Shown in pieces: positions 32,519 through 43,950 of a stretch of 64,000 nt of DNA. The stretch covers positions 37,589 to 101,588 of the forward strand of contig WSYH01001930.1 in NCBI GenBank assembly GCA_036426205.1, read 5' to 3'. Numbering within the stretch: the stretch's first letter is position 1; the number at the start of each line of letters is the position of its first letter. Both the position numbers and the translations under genes were made by a program. This stretch comes from Ascaphus truei. Taxonomy: Eukaryota > Chordata > Amphibia > Anura > Ascaphidae. The notes beneath the pieces were generated by a model. The model did no database searches and was not told where the DNA came from. It worked only from the letters and a program-made list of their open reading frames with translations.

Positions 32519-33080
32519 TCCACTACAGTGGCGACCAACTTTATTCTTAGTTGGCTAGCTCCACGAATTTCAGAGTATCCCGGTGATGTGCGGTTTTGTA
32601 TCATTTTCTCCCGGGGTATATAGCGTTATTTCCGCGGCAGTGATTTAAGCATTTTATTCCGGCTGGCTGCAATACTGCAATGCCGTGTAAAAACGCATGG
32701 GGGCGTTTGCAAGCTGTTGTCTTTGAAGCAGAGAAATTCATGAATTGTAATGCAGTATATACTGTATATATACAGTATATACTGTATATATACAGTATAT
32801 ACTGTATAACAACAACCCCTATAACCCCTAACATACACATACAGTACTGTATATGCACATTAATGATACTATAGGCCGTCCCCTGGCGAGATGTGTTTGC
32901 AGCAGAGAGAGAACCGCTGCTCTCTCTGCGCAAACATCGGCACATTAAAAATGATTTAAAATACATTTTTATTGATAGTGTAGATGTGCAGGGGGTCTCC
33001 GGAGCTGAACCGCGTTGGTTTCAGGTCTGGGGACCCCCTGCTTCCCGAGATACAGCCCCCTTAATGAGGGTGGCCGCATA
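32519..33080 (-). mobile_element. Terminal-inverted-repeat element related to the 51060-51712 copy
   Basis: Reverse complement of most of 51060-51712. Its end CAGTGGCGACC resembles the end of the 401-bp element at 18452. It contains a palindromic run of GTATATACTG units (32754-32806) and an inverted repeat around 32896-32940 (GTTTGCAGCAGAGAGAG with its complement). No coding capacity. Confidence 0.7.
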
Positions 33081-34330
33081 ATCCCCTCTCTCTCCCGTTT
33101 GAAGGCAGTCCCGACTCACCACAACCAAACCAGGTGAATCGCGGGGTGTGGCCGATGAAAGAAAAGACACGGACTACCGGTACACCAGAAAGGAATCACA
33201 GATATAACCACCACCGGCCATCCCCCCCCTAAACTGGCCTGTGGAGCTCGTTGGAAGCCAGGGCCGATTGCCCAGACCACCATAGACACCACAACCATTT
33301 GTCTGCATTCGGAAGACCCTCTGCACATGGTGTCAGAAGTGAAAAAAAAAAAGAAAAAAACCAAAAAAAAAACTAATATAATAAAACTACCGCTTATCCC
33401 ATTTAACTATTAGACAGGACCAGGCTGCCTAATGGCTAACGAGTAATTAAGCCAGCACAATTCCTGTAAACTTCATAATACTATTGGTACAGGTGAGCGG
33501 GTTCACCTGCACCCGAAACTCATAAAATGACACTCAGGGGAAACCCGCTGCTAACCATGCTACAAAGCAAATTTTACCTAAAATCCCGAAATGGGCCTGA
33601 TCTCATCATTACCACCATAGCTTGAATAGCAGCCTCATAAAAGCCAATGAGGGGTTAACTCCACCGTGCCCGGCTTTTATTGTGGTGCGGGGGTGGGTGA
33701 AGGGGGTTTTGGCCCTTGGTGTGAGTTCTAGGACTTGCGGGGGGTGCGGGGGGCACTTAAACCCTTCACGACCGTACAGCTTATAATACCCTACGACCGC
33801 ACTGAGAGTGATTTGAGGCCCCCCACGCTAGCCCCCCCGCAACCCTACAAAACACCGACACCGGTCGGGCACTAACTCCCGACCCTTCACCGCCCCCCGG
33901 GCTAAACACCCACAAAAAAAAAAAAACTCACACACCACAAGCATCCGCCAAAAAAATAAATAATCTAAATAAATAAATACAAATGACTATAAATAAATAC
34001 ATTTGAAAAACACTTTTTATTGTATAGTGTAGATGTGCAGGGTCTCCGGAGATGAACCAGCATTGGTTATAGGTCGGGGGACCCCCTGCTCTCCCCAGAG
34101 ATATGGCCCCTTTAGGGTGGGCAGGATCCTCTGGCATTAAAGGCCCCCCGCAACAGGGGGTCCGACACGAGTGATCGCGGCCTGGTAAACAAGCAGAGGC
34201 AGCTAGCAGGATACCGGCACCGAACACCAACAGTACAACGCAACCCGGCGGAGCCTGATCTTCGGCCGGAGGAGCCAGGGGCTCCCCAACCTAAAACCAC
34301 GGGCTCGCTTCACTCCGGCACACCCCTCTG
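33081..34330. other. Repeat-derived sequence, no gene
   Basis: The phrase GTAGATGTGCAGG..TCTCCGGAG at about 34030-34052 is shared with 32980-33005 and 51080-51100, so this region includes another member of that repeat group. CACATGGTGTCAGAAGTG at 33326-33343 resembles the border between an LTR end and a primer-binding site, but no LTR pair is visible. C-rich and A-rich runs occur at 33870-33930. Confidence 0.45.
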
Positions 34331-35136
34331 CACTCAGCACTGCTCACTAAACAATGTATTTTCACATGTATTATATTTATAATTCTTGATTTTATTTACT
34401 TTAGATCTAATGGTAACATGTAATTGGACTACTGCTGTCTGTGTGTGAATCTTTATTTTATTATTGTGGTAGGTGGGGGCTAGGGGACGTGGGGTTATCA
34501 CATAAGCCCACCTAACGGTGTTTCCACTTCCCATAAGTGGGGGCTTGCAAAGAGGTGGGTCGCACGCTCGTGCACTTACACCCCGTTTCAAACACAACTA
34601 GAACCATAAGAGCGGATACCACTGCCCATGGGCCTCCTACCGCGTGACTGCCCACATTAGGCGGATTTTACAAGTGCACCGCACCCCCCCGCCGTCCTAC
34701 ATCATCACACAGCACAAGTAGCCAAACACACCACACGCCGTCAGAATATACGGCACATCCCGCTCCACCAGCAAATATAAAACTAAGCACAACGCACACG
34801 CCAAGCCGCCCACGAATTAATAATACACATCTTAAAACTCAATAAATAAATTAGGATGAATAATATATATCCTAGTTATATATAGTACTTTATAGCTACA
34901 GGACATAATATTAATACAATCCCCTATACACTCAATACATATCTTACCCGTTTCTATACTAATATAGTTATAGATATTATAGATAATAAACTGTATATAT
35001 ACATTACTATTACAATATATAGATATTACATTATATTATATCAAAATACATATAGACTATAATATATTAATCTGCGATCTAAATATAGTCAAATATACAT
35101 AGTATCAAGAAATATTTATACTATATCGAGGAGAGG
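34331..35136. other. AT-rich stretch, no gene
   Basis: From 34830 to 35120 the sequence is strongly AT-rich with many TATA and TATAGATATTA words. No domain or element ends recognised. Confidence 0.5.
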
Positions 35137-35245
35137 GATCCTAACGGGTGTTTGCCGAAGGCTTCAATAATCAAAAAACATAAAAAATCATATAAATAGA
35201 CAATACCGTTCTGTGGCCTAACGAAATGCTTTTATTGTGCGAGCT

Positions 35246-35273
35246 TTTCGAGATACACTGATCTCTTCTTCCG
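35246..35273 (-). ncRNA. Hammerhead-like motif of the Neptune-like PLE
   Basis: On the minus strand CGGAAGA, A, then a perfect 5-bp stem GAGAT/ATCTC with a 6-base loop, then GAAA. The layout equals a hammerhead core with stem II, but the first box is CGGAAGA, not the canonical CUGANGA, so cleavage is doubtful. Confidence 0.4.
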
Positions 35274-36049
35274 CGCCATGTTACAGAAATAGAGCAAAAG
35301 GTAACTTCTTAAAAACACGAGTGTCTCTGTCTTTGATTTACTGTGCTGTCCTCACTCCCCAGTGTGGGATTGTTTTTTCATGGCTAGAGGTGTTAAATGG
35401 TTACTGAAGCATTGAAAGAAAGGTTGTATTAGTGTATCAGTGTGATAATAAAAGGAATGGAGAGCCCACAGTATAAAGTGCTTTACACAGGTGGAGTCGA
35501 TGAGGTGGACTGGAAATGAATGCGCTGTATAGGGTTGACGGTTTGGAAAGATGGTGAGAGTTAAACACAAACTACTCGCGTCTGCACTATGAGGATAATA
35601 ACGTGTTCCCGCACTGTGTGCTTGCGCGAGCACGCCCCTGCTCACATATTGCTGCGGGGACCTATAAGAGCAGGAAGTGGGCGAATAGATATACAAGTAG
35701 TGAAGTATTAAGCGTTATCATGTGTGTAAATCGACCGCCCGTTTCGTTAGTGTGCATACATACGCACCGACCACTTCTATAGGAGTTACATGAGCGCTGA
35801 CGTAAATCGTCCTCACCTATTCTACCTCCCTCCTCACGATAAGTACGACCCCTGGCGAAAACGCACTGCGACCGGCTACCTCTCCTGCTCTGGGTCAACG
35901 CGTGCCTTCGCTCTCCAACGCATCCATAATGTTGTTTGCTTAGAGCGTCTGGCTGAAGTGTTTCGTCTCCGCATAAGTCCCGTCTGTGCTTTGAGCGTGT
36001 GAATTAGTAGGAGCAACTGCCTCTTATACTTAATCAAACGTTAACACTT

Positions 36050-36288
36050 GGATTTACTATGCTCATGCTTCGCGTGCACCAGATGTCATAATGCATGAAT
36101 GGTAATGCAGTAATATATATATAATGACTGTGGCAGTATGCGCCAGCGGGAATAAAATGCTTCAATCCCTGCCTGGAAAATAACCCAATGCACTCGGGCA
36201 GAAAACAGTCACAAACCTCAATACACCCGGGTATACCCGAATTCGTGGGACTAGCCGAGCTCGAATAAAGTGTGTCGCCAGTGTATAG
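36050..36288 (-). mobile_element. Truncated copy of the TTCA-type element
   Basis: Shares the long segment GGGAATAAAATGCTTCAATC through CGAATAAAGTGTGTCGCC with 18660-18852. The right end ending CGCCAGTGTATA is present; the left end is missing or diverged. It lies inside the PLE 3' region. Confidence 0.75.
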
Positions 36289-36342
36289 CACAGTATGTAC
36301 AGACATGGCCTTTAGCGCTTATGGGACGAGAGTTCACTACTG

Positions 36343-36937
36343 TCAGTAATGACTCATAAAATTTCGATCTCTGTTTAGGCCACTGCTAAGTGTCCCGCAC
36401 AGTTGCATAAATTTGTATTCATGCAACCATCTCTCTTTCGGGGTTTTAAGATTACCTTTGAGTATGGCAACCCTCAGATCGTTCATCTTATGGCCAGAGT
36501 CAGAGAAATGTTCGCCAACAGGACTGTCTCTTGTACCGCGTGTGATGCTGTGGCGATGCAGGTTCATTCCCTTGTTTAGCCCCTGCCCTGTCTCACCTAT
36601 GTAGTAGCAGCCCCCTGGGCATTTCATGCACATGATGAGGTACACGACATTGCTGGAAGAACAGGTGAACCTTCCTCTGATTTTGTATTCCCAATTCCTG
36701 TGTGGTATTTGTATTGTGTCCGCTGTGTAGAGCATTGCGCAGGTTTTGCATCTTGGGTCCTGGCATGGTTTTGTCCCGCATTCAGTTGTACTGCTGAATA
36801 CTTTACTCCTCACCATAATATTCTTGAGATTATGGGGTTGTCTGTATGATAATAAGGGTGCTTCAGGGAAGACCTGTTGCAGTCTTGTATCTTCCTGGAG
36901 GATGGGTTGTAGTTTCCTGGCGATCTTGCGTATATAT
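36343..36937 (-). pseudogene. PLE GIY-YIG endonuclease domain, N-truncated
   Basis: The protein text starts ARKLQPILQEDTRLQQVFPE, continues with a Cys-rich CGTKPCQDPRCKTC zinc-binding-like motif, and then the endonuclease: SNVVYLIMCMKCPGGCYYIG (the GIY-YIG core), ETGQGLNKGMNLHRHSI, and HFSDSGHKMNDLRV. It ends FMSHY at 36343. The CCHH-like insert is typical of the Neptune branch. The endonuclease nicks target DNA to prime reverse transcription. Core residues look intact, but the RT is missing and the preceding open frame is only repeat DNA. Confidence 0.88.
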
Positions 36938-37445
36938 ATATATATACACACAGTATATACACACACATGATGAACCAATATACAAATAAATGTAGAATGG
37001 TTATCAAAATCATACTGTCCTACAAATAACGCTTCTCCATACAGACAATAATAATAATAATAATAATAATCCATTTAATAATCCTAACTGATTTTACAAT
37101 ATAAAACATAACATTCCAATCCACACAGTACATTGCATTTACATTGTATAAATGATGCATAAAATCTATGCACCATATACATTCTGCAAATGAATGTTAA
37201 CAATATCATTGCAAGCTACTGTACCAGTAAATACAAACACTTCCAAACAAGTCAACTATTTTAACCAATCAAGTAAACAAAAATCTATATATACTGTAAG
37301 TACCAACCTGAAAACACAATTTAAAACCAAAGCTAACCCTTACAATACCAAGGATTACATCTATCAAATTGTAAAAAACATTATACATTATACACACATT
37401 GAAGCATTGCAATAAACAACATACAGTACAGTACATCCCCTGTAT

Positions 37446-37790
37446 CTCCCTGCCTTCAGTGTAATCTGTTTAAAGCCCCCTCCTTAATGTTTCTGTTAAA
37501 TCTTTCTGCCTTCAGTGTAATCTGTTTAAAGCCCCATCCCCCCTAATGTTTCTGTTAAACAGATTACACTGAAGGCAGAGAGATTTAACAGAAACATTAG
37601 GGGGGAGGGGGCTTTAAACAGATTACACTGAAGGCAGAGAGATTTAAAGCCCCCTCCCCCCTAATGTTTCTGTTAAATCTCCCTCCCTGCCTGTAATGCT
37701 GTGAGTGCAGTGTATGTAAATGTGGGGAGGGGGAGTGGGTTATAACCCCACCTCCTTGACTGTGGTCTGTGTAAAGCCCCCTCCCCCTAA
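37446..37790. repeat. Satellite-like array of 60-bp units in alternating orientation
   Basis: The unit, from CTGCCTTCAGTGTAATCTG via TTTAAAGCCCCCTCCCC to TAATGTTTCTGTTAAATC, occurs five to six times, some copies forward and some reverse, so the array can fold into hairpins. The same array is in the right arm at about 49515-49770 with a different arrangement of orientations. Confidence 0.88.
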
Positions 37791-38589
37791 TGTTTCTGTT
37801 AAATCTCCCTCCCTGCCTGTATTGCTGTGAGTGCAGTGTATGTAAATGTGGGGAGGGGGGGGACCCAATGTGCATACTGTGAGGTCTAACCAAACTCACC
37901 CCCTACCCACATACCGTTACCCCCCCCCATCCTGGCCATGGCCCCTCCGCTTCTGCAAAACAGACACAAAAATTAAAACATCCAAAGTAATGTCCCCTAA
38001 CCCCTTAATCACCATAGCGGTTATTAACTGCTACAGTCATTAAGGTGTTAACCCACCCTCACCCACCACTCGGGATGCCTACATACCCTCCCACACTAAC
38101 CCCCTCCCCGTGAGGCCTAACCACCCAGTCAGTACCCACAAGGGAGGCCTACTCACATACCGTTGGGGAAACACCCCCCCACCCCCTGTACCCACAATAA
38201 AAACAGTACAATGACCCACAATAAACAGCATTATATTTATTAAATACATTACCCACCCCCTGTGCCCCCCCATAAATACAAGATTTATTCTTTTACATAC
38301 AGGGTTCATAACGCAGCCCCACACAAGTCCCCGGTGGGCTGGCAGGGCACCTGGACAGACCTACAGTTTACCAGCAGCCCTTTTTACACAGGTTCTGGAG
38401 GCCTGCTGGTGGATCCTGCCAGCACCATGGCCCCCAGGTGGTCTCCTTGGGTAACCGTGGGCCACAATTGGGTCCCCACAGTAGGCCCAAGGATGTCTGG
38501 GAGCCCCGGGTCAGACCCACAGGTGTCTGCGGGGCCTCGGGTGGTTACCTCGGGGGTCTGGGGAACTCACGGGTGCTCACTATGGGTCC

Positions 38590-38752
38590 GCGGTGCCCCC
38601 ACAGAAGTGGGACCACACATCATCATCCCCGCACCTACGGGTCGGCGGTGCCCCCACAGAAGTGGGACCACACATCGTCATCCCCACAGACTACGGGTCG
38701 GCGGTGCCCCCACAGAAGTGGGACCACACATCGTCATCCCCGCATGTGTCAC
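38590..38752 (+). repeat. Minisatellite, 56-58-bp unit, three copies
   Basis: GGTGCCCCCACAGAAGTGGG followed by ACCACACATC occurs at 38591, 38648 and 38703. The matching part of the right arm (48055-48180) has two copies, so the array differs in length between arms. Confidence 0.88.
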
Positions 38753-38886
38753 CCGTGGAACCACCAGCCTGATACCCTTGGGATACCCGAAGATACCACA
38801 GGTGGTCTCCAGAGGTCCCACGCAGAACCACGGAACCAAGCCTGAATGTAAAAAAAATAAACCTGGCCTATACATTCAATACATAA

Positions 38887-39390
38887 ACCCTCCCCCCCAA
38901 CACCTACAGTACAATAATGTGCAAAATAACTATTATAAAGATATGGATAATAGATTAATTGCCCATTATTAAAAACATTAACTAGCATATACAAATAAAT
39001 AAAGTACTACTGACCTCATCAATACGAAGTGTCCGTGGCCAGCAACATTCTTGTCTTGTCCACAAAATACATTGCCAATACAAAGCCAATACATTGCAAG
39101 TACATTCAGATATCAATTAACCCCTTAAACACCTTATCTGATAATAAATGCAAAGGTGATTAAGGGGTTAAGCCACACAGGCCCGATACCCACCCTTCAC
39201 CCAAGAATTTGTACAGTGGCTTCATCATGCAACTATATACAGTAATATGTAATATATATATTACAGAAGAGAGAGAGACGACAATAGCTTGTAATATGAG
39301 ATATCAGTAATATATTATATTATAATATATATACAGAGGAGAGAGGATAAGATATCTGTATACGATATATACTAGATCTACATACTATAG

Positions 39391-39440
<50 letters not shown>
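38887..39440. other. No gene; TA repeat at its end
   Basis: Short inverted phrase GGTGATTAAGGGGTTAA at about 39152. A TA microsatellite runs from 39382 to 39440. Nothing coding. Confidence 0.5.
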
Positions 39441-39885
39441 CAGTATATCACACACATGAGGAAACCAATATACAAATAATATTAGAAGGGTTACTGCACT
39501 TTTTTCCAGGCTACTTGTTCTGCTCAGGCGTGAATTAGTTCAATTGTTTTCATATTGTTCTTGATGGAGTGTGAATTGTTTAGGGATGTAAATAATGATA
39601 TGCTATGATTGTTTTGTTTACTTGGTTATGTTCTTGCAAATGTATATGTGCTAGATTTATGCATCATAATATTGGAATGTGAGGTTTTTCCATTGGTTTG
39701 TGATGATATGATTGTGAGACCTCAGTTAGGATTTTAAAGGAAATGTGTGATTTTAGTGTAGTTTGGACGGTATGGAAAGTGTTTGTGGTGTTTGTAGTAA
39801 CAGTATGGTTTTGTATAACCCTTCTACATTTATTTGTATATTGGTTTCATCAGTGTGTGGGTATATACTGTGTGTATATATATAA
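39441..39885. mobile_element. 445-bp element with the same ends as the large arms
   Basis: Left end CACACACATGAGGAAACC and right end (complement) CACACACTGATGAAACC both continue into AATATACAAATA and an AGAAGGGTTA box. The same end sequence marks 36950 and 50270. No coding capacity; it looks like a small deletion derivative of the same family. TA-rich sequence flanks both sides. Confidence 0.7.
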
Positions 39886-41559
39886 TAGCATATGTATCCT
39901 ATATTACTAGACTATACTATACTTATCTATATATATCTATTATCTCTAAGAAATATATCTCGTTAGCACAGAGAGATGACCTAGGCCCAAATGCACATAC
40001 AAGAAAACAAACCATAAGGGATATTTCAACAAAATAAACCGCCCGACGTCATAATATGCACTCTACATGCCGTATAGGATACAATCAACCTTGTATCCAC
40101 TCTGGGATCTGGACAATTATGTGATGGATCTGGACACTGGGCAGTGGGGGAGAGGGGGGCTCTGTATTAGAACTGACTGTAATGCACATTTACTCAAGAG
40201 GCTTAAATGTAGTCTGCTATTTTAATGAGCAACTGTATCAGCTGCTGCATACTTTTTTTTAAATCAACCATTCCATCAAGATAGAGAGATATGTAGTAAC
40301 TAGCTCTAGAGTCTACTTTTTATGGAGCTGGATTTAGTCATTACTTTGGAATAACCATCCTAGTTCATGGTAATATTACTAATCCTGCACTTGCCTTCTC
40401 TCAGATTTGCTTGGGGCTGTTAAAAATGAAACTATTTGTGAAATGATCAAAAGCATCTGGTGCATTTATGGTTAAGCTAATTTTTCTTTTACGAGGAGGG
40501 GGGTTTGTTTTGGGAATTGGATTGTGCACTCTCGTCCTTGCGCATAGGGTGTGTTAAAACAAAACAAAACTGAACATATTTGTGGTAGACATGCTCCTGA
40601 TTTCCATTCTCCATAAATATATAACATTTATCAAGGTTTCTTTCTCTACTACTCGGTATTGGATATTGCTCCATGATGTAAACTAAATTTTCTAGTGCAG
40701 ACTCATCATTCTACTAATATTAACAGAATTCATATGAACATGAAATAATGAAAGATTAAGTGCACACATTAGGTAATAATAAATTCAGGATAGACAGGTA
40801 TTCATACCATAACGCCACACTGACATCAATTGTGTTTGAAAATGTATTGATAAGAATGCAGCAAAGGTGGAACTGTAGGATTCAAAGAAGCAAGGAGCCA
40901 TACAAAGGCAATATAAAAATATGTCCAATCAATATTTATATCCAGATCAACATTGTGATCAGTTAATCATTAAGAAATAATAAATACTCTACAGACATAC
41001 GTCCATAGCAGGACTTCTTTGCTCATCGATGGGGGAAGACCGCCTTTCCTCGGCTAAACAAATCTTTTGGTATTTTTGGTTCCCCATTCTAATGTCGCCT
41101 CTCCCCGGCGTTTGTTATGAGGGGAGTTCATAGCAGTGCTAACACAGAAAGATACAAAAATGACTGCGTCGCCATGACGTGCCAGTGGGACCGACAATAA
41201 GCTTTTGGCTCTGGGGTGAGCTCTGTATCATCATACACGGTACTGTAATAATGGAAGTTGTTAACCTTCATATCCGGGCATGTTTCTCTGTCAAAGCTCG
41301 CGAAAGTGCCTTGTTTGCTTGCTATTCAAGTGAAGCTGCCTCATAGTGTAGGCCGCCCCTTTAAACATCATCAGGCTTACACCGTCTAATTCCTCCCTCT
41401 GGTGGTAAGTCCTGTTAAGGGCAGTAACCATAGTGATCATCATGGGTTTTCCCCCTTCAAGCCCTGCCTAGAGTGATAGATGCATGCCCCGACGTTCTTC
41501 TTGAAGGCAAGTGCTACAGGCAGGTTGGAGTGGTTCCTGCTGACCTGCATGAGGGGGGT
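39886..41559. other. No gene recognised
   Basis: No domain, no clear repeat family. The part 40990-41380 has moderate GC and looks the most like unique DNA in the window, but no frame or RNA signature supports a gene. Confidence 0.45.
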
Positions 41560-42130
41560 GGGGCTAAGCCTATTAGTAAGCGCCATTCCGGTAAGTGACA
41601 GTTAGTTCTACGTGCTGGAGTCTACTCGTGAGGAGTCTACTTTGGAGTTCTCTCAGTGTTGGAGTTGAAGGATTAGACGCAAGCTCCGTCCTGGGCAGCA
41701 AGGCAAGAGGAGAGAGACTCTGGCCTATTACTTTGGGAGAAGTGAGCCGAGTTCATGGTGGGACCAATGTGCCGCCCCCCCACCCCGATGATGGGTGATG
41801 GGGAGAATTGCATCCCCCACCCAGATATAAAACCCTACCGAGGTTGGCAGTGGGGTATTGGAGGCCCCAGCCACAATCCCATCGCGTGGTCGGAGTGACA
41901 CACGTTGTAGGAATAGGAGGGAAAAGGCCTGTACCAGAGTGGAGGGTCGGAGTGTGCTGTGGCGATTGCTGTTGTGTTTCGCTGCTTGTTGCTACTACTA
42001 GCCGGGGCGGCTCGGAGCAATAAGAGATACATTACCTTTTCTTAGACTGTTGTGTGATTTCTGGAGTCACAACCCCCCTGGACCAGGGTCTACTTCTTTG
42101 CGTATACGGTGTCCTCCCCACATCCCTCAG
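41560..42130 (+). mobile_element. LTR-like sequence (solo or truncated)
   Basis: GC-rich promoter-like sequence contains GATATAAAACCC (TATA-like, 41823) and, 190 bp later, GAGCAATAAGAGATAC (polyadenylation-like), followed by a TTGTGTG / GTCCTCCCCACA tail. This spacing is usual for U3-R-U5 of LTR elements. No partner LTR or coding part is near, and the ends are not defined. Confidence 0.4.
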
Positions 42131-43789
42131 TGTAAGAATATAGGAGGATGAGGGCGCTGCACCACCACTAAGAAATAGAATGGAGGCTACTACCAGGGTA
42201 CCTACCCACCGGCACTAGCCGAACCATACACAACGACCCTCCCAACCAATAGACCCGGCTCTACTACCAGCACCCCGAATCGCCGGGCGGAGCGCGACGT
42301 GTCCCAGACCGGACCGTCCCTTTTCACTTTATCGAACCCCCAACCCACCCCCCCCAGAACGCCACCGAGCGGAGACTCAGGCCAACAAAAACTACCTGTT
42401 CCACCAGGTACGGCCACCAACCTGTACAGTGAATGCCAGGCCCTCACAGGAGCACCCTAGATCGTCGATGAGCAGGGGGGGGGGGAAGAGGGTTACATAC
42501 GAAATGCGCACATTAAATTAGTATATATATATTAAGATTACACTATCTATAGAGATAAACTGCTAAAGGAGATAGTTAGAGATTAGTTTAATGGAGTCTG
42601 CTTGCTTTACTAGGCTGTCACCAGCTCTCCCTCCTTTTGCCATCAGGATCCTCTCCTCTCTGTGTCCCTTTTTTCATGGATGAATTAGGCAAAAACCTTT
42701 CAATGATACACGATAAAGTACAGTGATGGTACCGGCCGTTATGCGATATTTCACTGAGCTGTTTTTCATTTGCTCTAGCTGTTTCGCGATGTGGCAGTTG
42801 CTCATCAACGCGCATCACCAATCAACACAAGGAGGCACAGGCACCTTTGTTTTGCTTATCGCGTTTAATTTGTTTTGAATTTCATGGATGCTGATTTCTT
42901 GGTGGTGCAATTCTTTCCCGTATCCGTGGCCGATGAAGGTTTGTAAGGTCCTCGGTCCTGCGCTTGTTTGTTGGCTGTGCCGGGCGGCCAGTCGGGCAGT
43001 TCGCCCACCAGCAGGGGAATCCTCGTTGTACGGCGCTGTGTCCCGTCCCCCCTGCGGCAACGATGCTGCTACACGCTGTTGCGCGTCAGGCCGCTATGGA
43101 CACAACAGAAAAGTTGGTGTTCACTGGATAGCGTTAGAACAAAGCGTCACTTAGTTGGGCGTGAGCCAAATGGGGAGGGAGTGCTTGGGAGGAGGAGAGG
43201 CTTTCGCGGATAGAGGCCTATTCGTCGGTGGCCGGGGAGGAGTGGTGGATTGAAAAGCAGGTGATGGCCTGTTCTGTGTGTGTGTGTTGTGCTGAGTTCG
43301 TGAGTGCCTGTCTGTGTGTGTGTGTGCCTGTAGTGCATGAGTAGCCTGCCATCTGTCTGTGTGTGTGTGGGGGGTGATGAGTGGTGCGTGAGTCGCCCTG
43401 CCTCTGCTGTGTGTGATGTGCCTGTGTGTGCGTGTGGTGTGTAGTATGAGTCCTGGGTGTGGTGTGTTTTAAACTTACCCCAGCAGCTTCCCACCCGAAG
43501 GTGCCGTGGAGGGAGGGGGGGAGAGTAGCGGGTCCCGTCCGCTCACGCCGACATGCCCCCTCTCTCTCAAGCTCTCCACTGCCCCCCAACGAGGGTCCCG
43601 CCCACCTGAGGGCACAGTCACCGCTATGCCGGACTCACCCGCCCTCTGCCCTATCCGCCCAGACGCATTCTAAGTTGTCTGTGTATGTCAGCGCACCGCC
43701 TGTCTGCAGTGGCGGCGCATCGCTGACATCCTGGGAGCCCGGGGGCCTTACTAATGTTATAGTAAAGCTGTCTTAACTGTGATTTGCAA
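42131..43789. other. No gene recognised; TG-rich tract
   Basis: Interrupted (TG)n runs at 43268-43440. An 81-residue minus frame at 42815-43060 has no motif I recognise. G- and C-runs occur at 42474-42486 and 43511. Confidence 0.45.
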
Positions 43790-43950
43790 TGTGGTTTAAA
43801 AAAAAACCAGAACACTAAAATGCCCATTTTGCTGCGACTCGATAAAAACAACGAAATCAACATCAACACGCGTAGGGCTTAATGGGAGGCGTTAAGGTTG
43901 TCGAAATCACGCGCCATGACATGGGTATCCGTGGGTATACAACGCTGGAA
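43790..43950 (-). repeat. Dispersed repeat shared with 60885-60990
   Basis: Read on the minus strand, GCGTTGTATACC..GGATACCCATGTC, GGCGCGTGATTTC and AAAATGGGCATTTTAGTGTT match the plus strand at 60885-60985 with gaps. Family unknown. Confidence 0.65.

Larger units (their letters stand above)
35137..36940 (-). mobile_element. Penelope-like element, Neptune-like, 3' part
   Basis: On the minus strand a GIY-YIG endonuclease frame (36937-36343) is followed by a 3' region to about 35137 with a hammerhead-like motif. A short terminal-inverted-repeat element (36050-36288) is inserted in the 3' region. The RT domain is absent: the coding part breaks off at the TA repeat where the left arm of the large inverted repeat begins. 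Confidence 0.8.
36945..38886 (+). repeat. Left arm of a 13-kb inverted-repeat structure
   Basis: Reverse complement of 47927-50274, allowing for a rearranged and gapped part in the right arm. Outer end reads CACACACATGATGAACCAAT after a TA repeat; inner end reads GGCCTATACATTCAATACAT. The arm contains an (AATAAT)n-like run at 37048, the alternating 60-bp satellite (37446-37790), a C-rich low-complexity middle and a 56-bp minisatellite (38590-38752). No convincing gene. A 236-residue open frame (38262-38972) is discussed in the findings. Confidence 0.85.

Noticed and set aside
33326..33343. Primer-binding site of another LTR element
   Set aside because: TGGTGTCAGAAGTG follows CACA as it should, but no LTR or coding region can be joined to it.
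37446..37790. CRISPR-like array
   Set aside because: Units are adjacent and alternate in orientation, without unique spacers; the context is vertebrate mobile DNA.
43218..43589. Minus-strand frames rich in His-Thr
   Set aside because: They come from interrupted TG/CA repeats and have no domain.
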